The notes: a model not told the origin generated them from the letters alone. A stretch of DNA of 14,182 nt from Deltaproteobacteria bacterium (GCA_007128675.1 SKWY01000278.1:1-14182); one strand, 5' to 3'; positions 6,933 through 14,182 are shown, counted from the first letter of the stretch. A program made the numbers and translations.

Positions 6933-7514
6933 CTAGCCTCTCTCAATCTCCACCGATGTAATCTCGATTGCCTCGTTGGGCCTGTCGCGGGGGTCTCTTG
7001 GTGCTCGCGCTATGGCGTTCACCACGTCCATGCCCTCGACGACCTCTCCGAAGACGGCATGCCGGCCGTCGAGGTGTGGCGTGGGTCCCTCGGTAATGAA
7101 GAACTGGGAGCCGTTGGTGCCGGGGCCGGCATTCGCCATGGAGAGGATGCCGGGACGATCGTGCTTGAGTTCCGGCACTATTTCGTCGTCGAATTGGTAC
7201 CCTGGCCCACCGGTTCCCCAATCGGGCCTGTCGGCTCGGGTCTTGGGATCTCCAACCTGCACCATGAAGTCCGGGATCACCCTGTGAAACTTCACGCCGG
7301 CGTACAAAGGCACCCCTTCCTTGGAGCTGCCGTCCAGCGGGTCGGTCCAGGGGATGGTTCCCTCGGCAAGACCAACGAAGTTCCCAACCGTGACCGGGGC
7401 TTCGTCGGCGAATAGCTTGACTCGGATATCACCCTTGGAGGTGTGGATTAGGGCGTGCATGGGGCCCTTGACCTCGGGCAGCATCGGGGGCTTCTTATTG
7501 ACTGGAGTGCTCAT
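6933..7514 (-). CDS. cyclophilin-type peptidyl-prolyl cis-trans isomerase
   Basis: 193 residues covering one whole cyclophilin domain, without a signal peptide, so probably cytoplasmic. It speeds cis-trans isomerisation of X-Pro bonds during folding. Conserved blocks are VGNFVGLAEG, FHRVIPDFMVQVGDP (catalytic Arg78), GILSMANAGPGTNGSQFFIT and LDGRHAVFGEVVEGMDVV. The position matching human CypA Trp121 is His147, common in bacterial forms that bind cyclosporin poorly. ATG at 7512-7514 gives a GGGGG stretch six or so bases upstream; in-frame ATGs at 7526 and 7541 would add 4 or 9 residues. A terminator at 7651-7681 separates it from the upstream lipoprotein gene, so it has its own promoter within about 7515-7650. 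Confidence 0.95.
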   Translation of the reverse strand: MSTPVNKKPPMLPEVKGPMHALIHTSKGDIRVKLFADEAPVTVGNFVGLAEGTIPWTDPLDGSSKEGVPLYAGVKFHRVIPDFMVQVGDPKTRADRPDWGTGGPGYQFDDEIVPELKHDRPGILSMANAGPGTNGSQFFITEGPTPHLDGRHAVFGEVVEGMDVVNAIARAPRDPRDRPNEAIEITSVEIERG

Positions 7515-7650
7515 GGACACCCCCATACCACGGGGAGGCATCGCTGTTAAGCGTTACGGTGGCTAGAACCCAGGACTGATTTCGGTCAGCTTTCGCCCCG
7601 CCTAATAACATGAGAAAGCTCGATGGGCATTCCGGTTCTTCGAACCGAGA

Positions 7651-7681
7651 AACAAAAGAGCCCAGCCGATTGGCTGGGCTC
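7651..7681 (-). terminator. Rho-independent terminator of the Cys-rich lipoprotein gene
   Basis: Bases 7658-7667 and 7672-7681 pair perfectly over ten base pairs (GAGCCCAGCC with GGCTGGGCTC) around a GATT loop. Read on the minus strand, the stem is followed by TTTTGTT (7651-7657). It lies ~80 bases past the end of the lipoprotein gene. A second small hairpin, CGGTTC-TTC-GAACCG (7633-7647), follows immediately downstream and may back it up or belong to the cyclophilin promoter region. Confidence 0.85.
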
Positions 7682-7760
7682 CAAAACCGCGTGCCTCGAG
7701 TCCGTGGCTGGAAGCCTACGACCCGATGCACGTCTTGATACTATTCAGGCTTGCCGTGAA

Positions 7761-8570
7761 TCAGTCTTCTTCCGGCTCGTCACCGAGGATCGAGCTCCAG
7801 CTATAGCCGTCGATGCACCACTCTTCTCCATCGGCCACGGCCTCGTCCGCTAACGGATCCCACTCGGACAAGACCACGTCGTTGAACGTTCCGGAGAAGA
7901 CCTCGCCGTCCTCTCCGAAAGCGGTCACCTCGATCTCACCCGAGGTTGCGAAGAAGTAGCCAATGAAGTTGCCTTCCGCGTCGAACCTATCGATGCCGAG
8001 GCACAGCCCACACATCGCATAGTTGGTGTCCTGCTCGATGGGATAGGTTCCCACACCTGTGAACACCGCGCCATAATTGAGGTACCACTCCAGGGTCAGC
8101 TGATCAACGGGCGGCTCTTCGGCGGAGAAAGCGAATAGCCTCACGACCACGAGCTCACCATCTTCCTCGTCCTCTAGGGCGTGGGAGTACTCGGCGACGG
8201 CCTGGAAACCATTGATGTCACAGTCACCTGGCTCGACCGGTTCCTCGCCACCATCATCACAGGCGGCTACTCCGCCTTCGACGAAGCATACATCCTCTCC
8301 GCAGGGCTCTTCGGTGGGCTGATAGACACAGGTGCCCTCCTCGCAGGTCCCGTCATCGTAGTTGACGGCGGTGTTGTTATCGCAATGGGCATCGGGAGGC
8401 GTCAGACAGGCGCCGCAGTTTATGGTGCCGTCACATCCATCGTCATGGACGCCGCACTCGACCTCGAGCGTGGCACAGGTCTCCGGAACACAGTCCTCTT
8501 CGCCACAGGCGGTTAGAAGAAGCCCAAGAGCAGCAACAAGCGCCAACGCAAATGTAATGGTAAATCTCAT
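7761..8570 (-). CDS. acidic lipoprotein with Cys-rich motif
   Basis: 269 residues. The signal peptide ends in LLLTAC, with Cys22 as the lipidated residue. Residues 27-55 carry the motif CA-x-L-x-VECG-x-HDDGC-x-GT-x2-CG-x-C, widespread in myxobacterial secreted proteins and shared with the divergent PLD gene. A second Cys cluster spans ~63-104. Residues ~117-257 form a beta-rich domain with CGLC (187-190) and FFATSGEIEVTAFG (207-220), a layout seen in other myxobacterial lipoproteins of unknown role. The whole chain is very acidic. ATG at 8568-8570 is chosen because a GAGAGAGGG ribosome-binding stretch precedes it and the signal peptide starts there; the open frame beyond, to 8687, is not protein-like. 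Single gene with its own terminator. Confidence 0.9.
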   Translation of the reverse strand: MRFTITFALALVAALGLLLTACGEEDCVPETCATLEVECGVHDDGCDGTINCGACLTPPDAHCDNNTAVNYDDGTCEEGTCVYQPTEEPCGEDVCFVEGGVAACDDGGEEPVEPGDCDINGFQAVAEYSHALEDEEDGELVVVRLFAFSAEEPPVDQLTLEWYLNYGAVFTGVGTYPIEQDTNYAMCGLCLGIDRFDAEGNFIGYFFATSGEIEVTAFGEDGEVFSGTFNDVVLSEWDPLADEAVADGEEWCIDGYSWSSILGDEPEED

Positions 8571-8594
8571 TTTCCCTCTCTCTTTGTGCTTTTG

Positions 8595-8615
8595 GACGCC
8601 TCGAGACGAGGCGTC
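8595..8615 (-). promoter_or_regulatory. perfect palindrome in the lipoprotein gene leader
   Basis: GACGCCTCG (8595-8603), AGA loop, CGAGGCGTC (8607-8615): nine base pairs without mismatch, ending 24 bases upstream of the lipoprotein ATG. No T-run follows on the minus strand beyond CCAAAAG, so it is not a terminator. Depending on where transcription starts, it is either an operator for a dimeric regulator or a 5'-leader hairpin that protects or controls the mRNA. Confidence 0.5.
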
Positions 8616-8843
8616 GACAACTAGCGGTTTGGCATACTGTGGCCGTATTGGCCTCGAACCGGAGCGGTCTTGCCACTCTCGGATCAAAAAAGTCTAGCAT
8701 TATTCGAAACTTTGTACAGCCCTTGGTGTAATGGATTAGCGGATGCACGAGGAAAGAAGAGAGAGGCAAGGAGAACGGGCTTGCCGTTGGGGGTGGCTTG
8801 GGCGGTGACCCGCAGCGATACTTCCGGACGGCACTTGGCAAAT

Positions 8844-8859
8844 GGGCTCTCGAGTTGCT
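8844..8859 (+). promoter_or_regulatory. candidate sigma-54 promoter
   Basis: GGGCTCTCGAGTTGCT has GG (8845-8846) and GC (8857-8858) 10 bases apart, a full TTGCT at -12 and 9 of 12 consensus matches. It would start transcription near 8870, about 53 bases before the upstream ATG at 8923 and 200 bases before the preferred start at 9070. Chance matches of this quality are possible in GC-rich DNA. Confidence 0.35.
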
Positions 8860-9069
8860 AAAGTGCATCCCTCGCCCAGCTCTAAAGAATGCACATCTTT
8901 TTGATAGGCGACTAAGATCATAATGAGCGCCAACCGCGAATTTCATGCAAGCTCGCCGAGGCCGGCCTCCCATGCCAAGCCCTGCAGGGACTCCCGAGTG
9001 CGCGGGCGAGGTTGCATTTCGACAGAGGCTCTGCCGGTGAACCAGAAGGGGCCATCGGCCAGGCCCATT

Positions 9070-11370
9070 ATGGGCCGGTTGTGGCGCCGTTGTAGCCCCG
9101 CTGCGACGGTAGCCTTGATCCTCGTGCCTTTCCTGATGGCGGCATGTTCTTCGGACCTGGCGAGGTTCGAAGAGGGTCTAGGTGATACTAGCGCGAGGAG
9201 TATCCAGTACGACGACGTCAGGCTCTATGACGATGCCAGGTTCTATGACGACAGGCATATAGAGCATCCTCCGCTTCCGGATCACGCAAGTTTGAGCGGT
9301 AGGCTGAAGGCGTTCTTCTCGCCCCATGACTCTCTGCGCGCCACGGAGCTTGCCTTGATTGATGAGGTGATAGAGGCCCGCCGCGCCGACTCCCGCCATT
9401 TTTCGAGGGACGAGAACCCATACAGGATTCATTACGCCGTCTACAATCTGCGTGGCCACGATATCGTGGATGCTCTGATCCAAGCGCGGCGCGAGGGTGT
9501 CGAGGTGCGGGTGCTGGTGGACTCCGCCCAGATCGATCCCGTCAACAGGCCTTGGAATACGGCGTACGAGTACCTTGCAAGACATGGCTTCATCGTCGAG
9601 GAAAGCGACGACTGGCTCGATGAAGAAGAGAGAAGGGGAGCCGACGTGCTGGGAATCTCCGTCGAGGGATTGATGCACCTGAAGCTGCGCCTCTTCAAGA
9701 CGCCCCAATTTCGACGTGCTCTTACAGGTAGCGGAAACCCAGGTGACAACATCTCCATCAACGATGACTCCCTGCTCCTGATAAACGACCCCGAGATCAC
9801 CACGATTTACAGAAATGCCTGGCAGGCCATCTATCTTGGCCGAGAACTCAGGAACTGGTGGGAGTTTGGCGCGCCCGTGAATGTCATGTTCTCCTCGGCC
9901 CAGGGGATGTCGGCTGGAGGGCGTATCCTCAACTGGCTAGAGGAGGAAGATGAGCAGATCCTCCTCAAGGTCTTCTCTCTCCGTGATTTTGGTACGTGGG
10001 GCACATCGGAAACCTTGATATCGATTCTGGCACGCAAGGTTGAAGAAGGAGTTCCCGTGTACGTATTGACGGATATCAAGCAGTCCGGCGGTCCGGATGG
10101 GAACGAGCCGACCGTAAGGCGTCTGCGTGAGGCTGGTGTGCGCGTATACGAGGTGCTGAACTCCTCCAACGAGTTCGCCGCGATGCATCACAAGGCGGCC
10201 GTGCTCGGACGAACGAGGCTTCGGGTCATCGCCGGATCGGCGAACTGGAGCCGGTCCGCGCTGGGATTCCAGTACGGGGCTCCTCGAAACGTGGAAGACG
10301 TGATCTTCATCGACTCCCATGCCTTCGATGATGGCTATATCGGGCGAAGGTATCTTTCGAGTTGGCTCGACCTCTTGGAGCGTTATGCCCATCAGTCGGT
10401 GGAGCTGAATGGAGAGGCTCCCAGCCACGAAGTCTACGAGCTTCTGAGCACGCAGTCAGGATGGCCTACGCAGCCGGTCAGCTTCAGCGCCACAGCAGAG
10501 ATAGACACAGACGAGCGTCTGTTCGTGGAGGGCGATCACTATGCCTTGGGTAGCTGGGGAGAGGATCATCCGGGGCTCCGGCTGACGACATCACAGTCCC
10601 ATTACCCGCGCTGGTGGAGCATGGAGCCTGCCGGCATCCCCGTTGGCGCGTCGGTGAACTGGCGGCTCAAGGCGGCGTCGCCGGACGGAACCGGCGGTAG
10701 GCTCGAGCCTTGTGATCCGAGGACGGGGCTCGCCATGCCCGCTCCTTACTCCAAGGAGCCCGTCGACTGGTTCGCAAGCTGGTGCGAGGGGCAAAGCTGG
10801 ACGACTACTGCGGATTGCGCGGAATACGAGATCTGCCTCGACACCGGCGTCTGTCAGTGCATGCCCATGACCTGCGCCGAGCTGGGCGTGGAGTGCGGCT
10901 TGCACGATGACGGCTGCGGCGGAACTGTAGACTGTGGAGACTGTGAGCTCGAGAGCTTTGTCGTTCTCGACGAAGCTCTGCGCGACGGTCAGCAGCCCTC
11001 TGGATTCAGCGCCGATGGCGTCTCTTGGGAGACCGCGGCCGGTGGATACGCCAGGTTCAGGGATGAGCAAGCCTTCATCGAGACACCGGTTTTGGACCTC
11101 TCCGAGTATGCTCACGTTTCTCTGGAGTTCGATGTCGCCAAGTGGGGCGAGGGCGAGAATGGGCCAATTACCGTCGAGGTATCCGATGATGGAGGTTCTA
11201 CCTGGACGGCCACCGTCTTCGATTCTCCGACACCCACTAGCTCCAGCTACATGACGAGCGGTCCAACGCCGATCCATACGATCGGTGATGAAGTAGTGAT
11301 TCGTTTCGTCAGGACCGCGAGCCCGTCGGAGAAGCGGCTTCGCAACTTGGTCCTAGTCGGCTACCGCTAG
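9070..11370 (+). CDS. phospholipase D-like lipoprotein with CBM20-like and Cys-rich domains
   Basis: 766 residues. A signal peptide ends in LMAAC, with Cys26 lipidated. Residues ~80-440 are a two-lobed PLD-superfamily region: HLK at 203-205 with GSGN at 220-223, and HHK at 373-375 with GSAN at 389-392. Both motifs keep His, Lys and the GSxN but lack the usual Asp. Residues ~469-556 resemble a starch-binding CBM20 domain (FVEGDHYALGSWG, then YPRWWSMEPAGIPVGASVNW). Residues ~594-625 carry the same Cys motif as the divergent lipoprotein. Residues ~627-766 form a beta-sandwich (VEVSDDGGSTW; VVIRFVRTAS). Phosphodiester or phospholipid cleavage at the cell surface is inferred. The start at 9070 gives a normal signal peptide but only a weak AGG before it; ATG at 8923 would add 49 unlikely residues. 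Confidence 0.88.
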   Translation: MGRLWRRCSPAATVALILVPFLMAACSSDLARFEEGLGDTSARSIQYDDVRLYDDARFYDDRHIEHPPLPDHASLSGRLKAFFSPHDSLRATELALIDEVIEARRADSRHFSRDENPYRIHYAVYNLRGHDIVDALIQARREGVEVRVLVDSAQIDPVNRPWNTAYEYLARHGFIVEESDDWLDEEERRGADVLGISVEGLMHLKLRLFKTPQFRRALTGSGNPGDNISINDDSLLLINDPEITTIYRNAWQAIYLGRELRNWWEFGAPVNVMFSSAQGMSAGGRILNWLEEEDEQILLKVFSLRDFGTWGTSETLISILARKVEEGVPVYVLTDIKQSGGPDGNEPTVRRLREAGVRVYEVLNSSNEFAAMHHKAAVLGRTRLRVIAGSANWSRSALGFQYGAPRNVEDVIFIDSHAFDDGYIGRRYLSSWLDLLERYAHQSVELNGEAPSHEVYELLSTQSGWPTQPVSFSATAEIDTDERLFVEGDHYALGSWGEDHPGLRLTTSQSHYPRWWSMEPAGIPVGASVNWRLKAASPDGTGGRLEPCDPRTGLAMPAPYSKEPVDWFASWCEGQSWTTTADCAEYEICLDTGVCQCMPMTCAELGVECGLHDDGCGGTVDCGDCELESFVVLDEALRDGQQPSGFSADGVSWETAAGGYARFRDEQAFIETPVLDLSEYAHVSLEFDVAKWGEGENGPITVEVSDDGGSTWTATVFDSPTPTSSSYMTSGPTPIHTIGDEVVIRFVRTASPSEKRLRNLVLVGYR
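9208..9261 (+). repeat. three 18-base tandem repeats
   Basis: Units 9208-9225, 9226-9243 and 9244-9261 encode YDDVRL, YDDARF and YDDRHI, residues 47-64 of the PLD-like lipoprotein. They lie in the linker between the lipid anchor and the PLD region. The DNA copies differ at several bases. Confidence 0.7.
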
Positions 11371-11376
11371 CTCCGT

Positions 11377-11390
11377 GGCGGCTTCGCCGC
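11377..11390. repeat. second copy of GGCGGCTTCGCCGC hairpin
   Basis: GCGGC-TTC-GCCGC begins eight bases after the PLD gene stop and is identical over 14 bases to 373-386. It is followed by AAAA on the plus strand, not T, so it may slow RNA decay or act as a Rho-dependent stop. Confidence 0.45.
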
Positions 11391-11403
11391 AAAATGCGTT
11401 CCG

Positions 11404-11424
11404 AAAAAGACCAAGCGCTTCGCT
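11404..11424 (-). terminator. weak terminator-like structure after the response regulator
   Basis: Read on the minus strand, AGCG-AAG-CGCT (11414-11424) directly follows the regulator stop codon and is followed by a run of five T (11404-11408). The stem is only four base pairs, so efficiency is doubtful. Confidence 0.35.
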
Positions 11425-11425
11425 A

Positions 11426-12895
11426 TCAAGCGAATCTTTTGGCGTCTATCCCGTAGCGTTTCATGATGCGCCTGAAGTTCGAGCGATCCACCTCGGCCAA
11501 TCTCGCGCTTTCCGAGATGTTCCCTTTCGTCTTCTCCAGAATCGACTCGAGATACCGCTTCTCGAAGGCCGCCAGCGCAATCTCCTTGGCCTTGCCGTAC
11601 GGGAGGCCAGAGAGCGGGGTGCCATCTTCCGAAAGGGCGGGCCCGCCATTCTCCGCGACATGCCGTGGTAGATGGTGAAGATCGATTGTCGCCTCTCGGC
11701 ACAGGACCGAAGCGCGCTCGATGACGTTTTCAAGCTCCCGTACGTTTCCGGGCCAAGAATAGGAGCATAAGGCGGCCATGGTCTCCTGGGTGAAACCTTC
11801 GATTGTCTTTCTATCCCTTGTGGAGAAACGGCGAAGGAAGTGGTGGGCGAGCACCGGGATGTCGCTCGTTCTTTCTCGCAGGGGAGGCATGTCGATGGGG
11901 ATCACGTTTAGCCGATAGAACAGATCCTTGCGAAAACGCCCCTCCCGGTATGTCCTTTCGAGATCCACATTGGTGGCGGCGACGATTCTGCCGTCGATTC
12001 GCTGATTGACGTTGCTCCCCACATGACGAACCTCGCCCTCCTCCAGGGCACGAAGGAGCTTGCCCTGTAGAGGTAGGGGTAGGTCGCCTATCTCGTCCAA
12101 GAAGAGCGTTCCGCCGTTGGCGGCCTCGAAGAGGCCTTTCTTATGCGTGGTGGCGCCGGTAAATGCTCCCTTGACGTGTCCGAAAAGCTCCGATTCCAGA
12201 AGTGGCTCGGGGACAGCGGAGCAATTGATCGCGATGAAAGGGCCTTCCTTTCGAGGACTTCGTTTGTGAAGGGCTCGAGCAACCAGCTCCTTGCCGGTGC
12301 CGCTTTCACCTTGGATGAGCACGGTGCTCGAGCTGTAGGCGACGCTGTCGATGACCTCGAAGACCTCCCGCATTCTAGGCGAGCGTCCAACCATCCCCTC
12401 GAAGGAGGTCTTGACCTCTATCGCTTCTTCCAGCTCTCTGTTGCGACGTTGTAGTCGGCAGCGCTCGACGGCGCGTCTGACGACGGCGACGACGTCGGTG
12501 ACGTTGTCGAAGGGCTTGGTCAAGTAGTCGTAGGCTCCAAGCTTGATCGCCTGAACCGCGGTCTCGATCGTGGCATAGGCCGTAATCATCACGACCTCGG
12601 TATCCGGGCGCGACTTCTTGATTCTTGCCAAAAGATCCAATCCGTCCATATGGGGCATTCGTATGTCGACGAGCGCCACCTCCACGAGCTCTTCCTCAAT
12701 CGCGGCGACCGCCTCGAGAGCGCTGTCGAGAGCCAGCACCTTTGCGCCGGCTCTCTTCAGAAGCTTCTCGAGGGCTCGCAGGACGATCGGCTCATCGTCG
12801 ACCACAAGAATGCTCGGAGAAGGACCTACATCTTGAAGAGACAGGCTCCTTGGTGTGCTGCCGTTGGGTCTTGTCGTGTTGGAAGGCTCGTTCAT
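11426..12895 (-). CDS. NtrC-family sigma-54-dependent response regulator
   Basis: 489 residues, normal length for the family, all three domains intact. Receiver ~28-145: acidic pair Asp33/Asp34, phosphoacceptor Asp77 (VALVDIRMP), Thr105 and Lys127. AAA+ domain ~166-400: Walker A GESGTGKE 196-203, sigma-54 contact loop GAFTGA 243-248, Walker B FLDEIGD 265-271, and WPGNVRELEN 381-390. C-terminal Fis-type helix-turn-helix ~455-482 (NISESARLAEVDRSNFRRIM). When phosphorylated, it should bind an enhancer, form a ring and open sigma-54 promoters. The partner kinase is probably the one encoded just upstream. The strong sigma-54 promoter at 718-733 makes the 1099-residue protein a candidate target, which is inference. 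The ATG is preceded closely by a purine-rich GAAGAAG. Confidence 0.96.
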   Translation of the reverse strand: MNEPSNTTRPNGSTPRSLSLQDVGPSPSILVVDDEPIVLRALEKLLKRAGAKVLALDSALEAVAAIEEELVEVALVDIRMPHMDGLDLLARIKKSRPDTEVVMITAYATIETAVQAIKLGAYDYLTKPFDNVTDVVAVVRRAVERCRLQRRNRELEEAIEVKTSFEGMVGRSPRMREVFEVIDSVAYSSSTVLIQGESGTGKELVARALHKRSPRKEGPFIAINCSAVPEPLLESELFGHVKGAFTGATTHKKGLFEAANGGTLFLDEIGDLPLPLQGKLLRALEEGEVRHVGSNVNQRIDGRIVAATNVDLERTYREGRFRKDLFYRLNVIPIDMPPLRERTSDIPVLAHHFLRRFSTRDRKTIEGFTQETMAALCSYSWPGNVRELENVIERASVLCREATIDLHHLPRHVAENGGPALSEDGTPLSGLPYGKAKEIALAAFEKRYLESILEKTKGNISESARLAEVDRSNFRRIMKRYGIDAKRFA

Positions 12896-13261
12896 GGCTT
12901 CTTCAGTTCAAAAAGACAAGACCTCATCCCTTGCTGCGCCCCCCTTGCGCGAATGATACCGACCGGCCGTGAGCATCCATCGAATCGTACATCAGTTGCT
13001 AGGTCATATCCACAAAGCTGTGAGCTTGATTAGGCGCCCGACTTGCTCGTGCACAAAGAAAGGCTCACCTTGCGGCTACGGGAATGGCGATCGCAGGGAA
13101 TGTGCCTGAACCCGAGAGGCAAGAGGCATCTTGAGTGTCGCCCGCCTAGGGCCATGCCCCTGGTGCAACTCGCGCTCCGTATCGCCGTCCCCCATCGAGT
13201 CTGGAAAGAAGACGTACGTAGTGGATGCATGGCGGGCATGCCGCGGCAAAAGGGCACTTCT
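12896..13261. other. gap between kinase and regulator genes
   Basis: 366 bases with no convincing reading frame on either strand. The minus strand at 12997-13012 reads TGGATATGACCTAGCA, with GG and GC 10 bases apart but only 7 of 12 sigma-54 consensus matches, about 100 bases before the regulator ATG. Small GC palindromes occur (for example GCGGGCATGCCGC near 13230), but no T-run terminator. Confidence 0.5.
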
Positions 13262-14182
13262 TCAGGCCACGCCTGCCATCACGCCCGTGAGGGATGCTCG
13301 CCAGCCATGGAGCCGAAGCGAAGCATCGTGGCACTCCTTGGAGCCATGAAGCATGAGGCGCACCTGGAAGCGAGTGCCTTGACCCTCGGTCGAATAGAGG
13401 CGCAGCTCTCCATCGTGGCGCATCATGATGTCACGGCTTATGGCGAGCCCAAGGCCGGTCCCCTCTCCAACGGGTTTTGTCGTGAAGAAAGGCTCGAAAA
13501 TCCTATCCCGCATGTTCTTGGGGATGCCGGGGCCGTTATCCGCGATCTCCACGACCACTTGCTCGCCTTCTCGCCACCCCGCCACGCTGATGATCCCGGC
13601 CGGACCGCAGGCCTGGCCGGCGTTGATGATCAAGTTGGTGAGCACGCGCACCATGTCTCCTTCCGAGCAGATCACTGGGAGAGGATCCTCGAGGTGCGTC
13701 AAGATGCGTGTGCTCTTGAGGCTTGCCGATGCGATTCGAACGCTGTCGGCGGCTAGCATGCCGAGGTTTGCCGGTATAGCTTGGCCGGCCTTACGAGACA
13801 GGGCGCTGATGCCGGCGACCAGCTCCCTAATTCGCCTGCAGCCCTCCGTCGCATCGGAGATGCACTGCGGTGCGTCCTCGAGGGCCATTCTCGTAGTCTC
13901 CGAACTCGTCCAAGCCTTCAGCTCCTCCCCGGATAAGAGGCCGTCTTCGATCATCCGGATCCCTTCGGATAAGTCTTTGAGGTACTCGGATAGAGTATCT
14001 AGATTGGCTGACACATACGTGAGCGGGTTGTTGATGTCGTGAGCGACACCCGAAGTGAGGGCGCCAACAGCACAGAGCCTCTCTGCTTCCAGCATTCGCG
14101 CTCTTGCATCCTCGAGCTCGGCATCCAGCTTTTGTCCATTGCGACGAGCCTGCTCGAGCTCATCGATCGTGAGATCGGAAGA
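13262..14182 (-). CDS. sensor histidine kinase, C-terminal part
   Basis: 306 residues; the N-terminus lies beyond the right edge, and the frame is open to base 14182. The visible start is a charged coiled coil (IDELEQARRNGQKLDAELED) leading into the dimerisation helix. The H-box GVAHDINNPLTYV holds the phosphorylated His (codon 14039-14041). The ATP-binding domain shows N-box NLIINAGQAC, G1 IADNGPGIP, F-box FEPFFTTKP and G2 GTGLGLAIS, all intact. This NtrB/HisKA type commonly partners NtrC-like regulators. A ~25-residue tail follows the last ATPase strand. The sensor domain, and so the signal, cannot be seen. An internal ATG at 14095 is unlikely to be the start, since coiled coil continues upstream of it. 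Confidence 0.95.
   Translation of the reverse strand, partial: SSDLTIDELEQARRNGQKLDAELEDARARMLEAERLCAVGALTSGVAHDINNPLTYVSANLDTLSEYLKDLSEGIRMIEDGLLSGEELKAWTSSETTRMALEDAPQCISDATEGCRRIRELVAGISALSRKAGQAIPANLGMLAADSVRIASASLKSTRILTHLEDPLPVICSEGDMVRVLTNLIINAGQACGPAGIISVAGWREGEQVVVEIADNGPGIPKNMRDRIFEPFFTTKPVGEGTGLGLAISRDIMMRHDGELRLYSTEGQGTRFQVRLMLHGSKECHDASLRLHGWRASLTGVMAGVA

Larger units (their letters stand above)
8571..9069. other. divergent intergenic region
   Basis: It separates the Cys-rich lipoprotein gene (leftward) from the PLD/CBM20 gene (rightward). Contents: the ribosome-binding stretch of the lipoprotein gene, the perfect palindrome at 8595-8615, the sigma-54-like site at 8844-8859, and an upstream in-frame extension of the PLD gene from 8923 that does not look coding. 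No tRNA or small gene is visible. Confidence 0.55.

Noticed and set aside
8616..8700. TGGCAAGACCGCTCC on the minus strand upstream of the Cys-rich lipoprotein, considered as a sigma-54 promoter
   Set aside because: The GC expected 10 bases after GG is replaced by CC, and the -12 element does not match.
8560..8760. Region checked for a tRNA gene because of its GGTTCGAGG-like stretch on the minus strand
   Set aside because: No acceptor stem or cloverleaf could be drawn around it.
8923..9069. An extra 49 codons at the start of the PLD-like gene
   Set aside because: They would place a hydrophilic, unstructured stretch before a standard lipoprotein signal peptide; kept only as an alternative start.
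13043..13756. A 237-codon plus-strand open frame across the kinase gene's end
   Set aside because: Most of it lies antisense to conserved kinase motifs; it shows no domain or good ribosome-binding site, and open antisense frames are common in GC-rich genes.

Overview
The window looks like chromosomal DNA from a GC-rich, Gram-negative bacterium, most plausibly a member of the Myxococcota or a relative (former Deltaproteobacteria). The grounds are three. There are several secreted or lipoprotein products with LAGC, LTAC or MAAC lipoboxes. Two lipoproteins carry the Cys-rich motif (CA-x-L-x-VECG-x-HDDGC-x-GT-x2-CG-x-C) that is common in myxobacterial surface proteins. There is also an NtrC-type two-component system with at least one convincing sigma-54 promoter. 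Strongly acidic stretches in the lipoproteins would fit a marine or halotolerant host, but that is inference. No rRNA, tRNA, insertion sequence, CRISPR array or phage gene was seen.

Layout, left to right. Bases 1-161 hold the start of an NAD-dependent epimerase/dehydratase (minus). Bases 162-785 have no intact gene, but hold what look like decayed minus-strand reading frames, including a YceI-like C-terminus, and a near-consensus sigma-54 promoter (718-733) facing right. That promoter serves a 1099-residue exported protein (786-4085) with an SH3b domain, a helical middle and seven Cys-rich repeats. Facing it is an exported TPR-metallopeptidase of the peptidase MA type (4132-5580, minus). Next come a lipoprotein with three beta-sandwich repeats (5865-6794, plus), a cyclophilin-type peptidyl-prolyl isomerase (6933-7514, minus), an acidic Cys-rich lipoprotein with its own Rho-independent terminator (7761-8570, minus), and a large lipoprotein joining a phospholipase D-like region to a starch-binding-like CBM20 domain, a Cys motif and a C-terminal beta domain (9070-11370, plus). 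The right end carries an NtrC-family response regulator (11426-12895, minus) and, upstream of it, the C-terminal part of a histidine kinase running off the edge (13262-14182, minus).

Most genes alternate in direction, so nearly every one is probably its own transcription unit; only kinase and regulator look like a functional pair, and even they are 366 bases apart. A working hypothesis is that this two-component system drives sigma-54 transcription of neighbouring cell-surface genes. The strongest evidence is the promoter of the 1099-residue protein; weaker GG-N10-GC sites lie upstream of the PLD/CBM20 gene, the beta-repeat lipoprotein and the regulator itself. The most novel-looking item is the Cys repeat of the 1099-residue protein: its first two cysteines are always separated by seven residues, and one unit has lost two cysteines in a way that suggests a disulfide pair.
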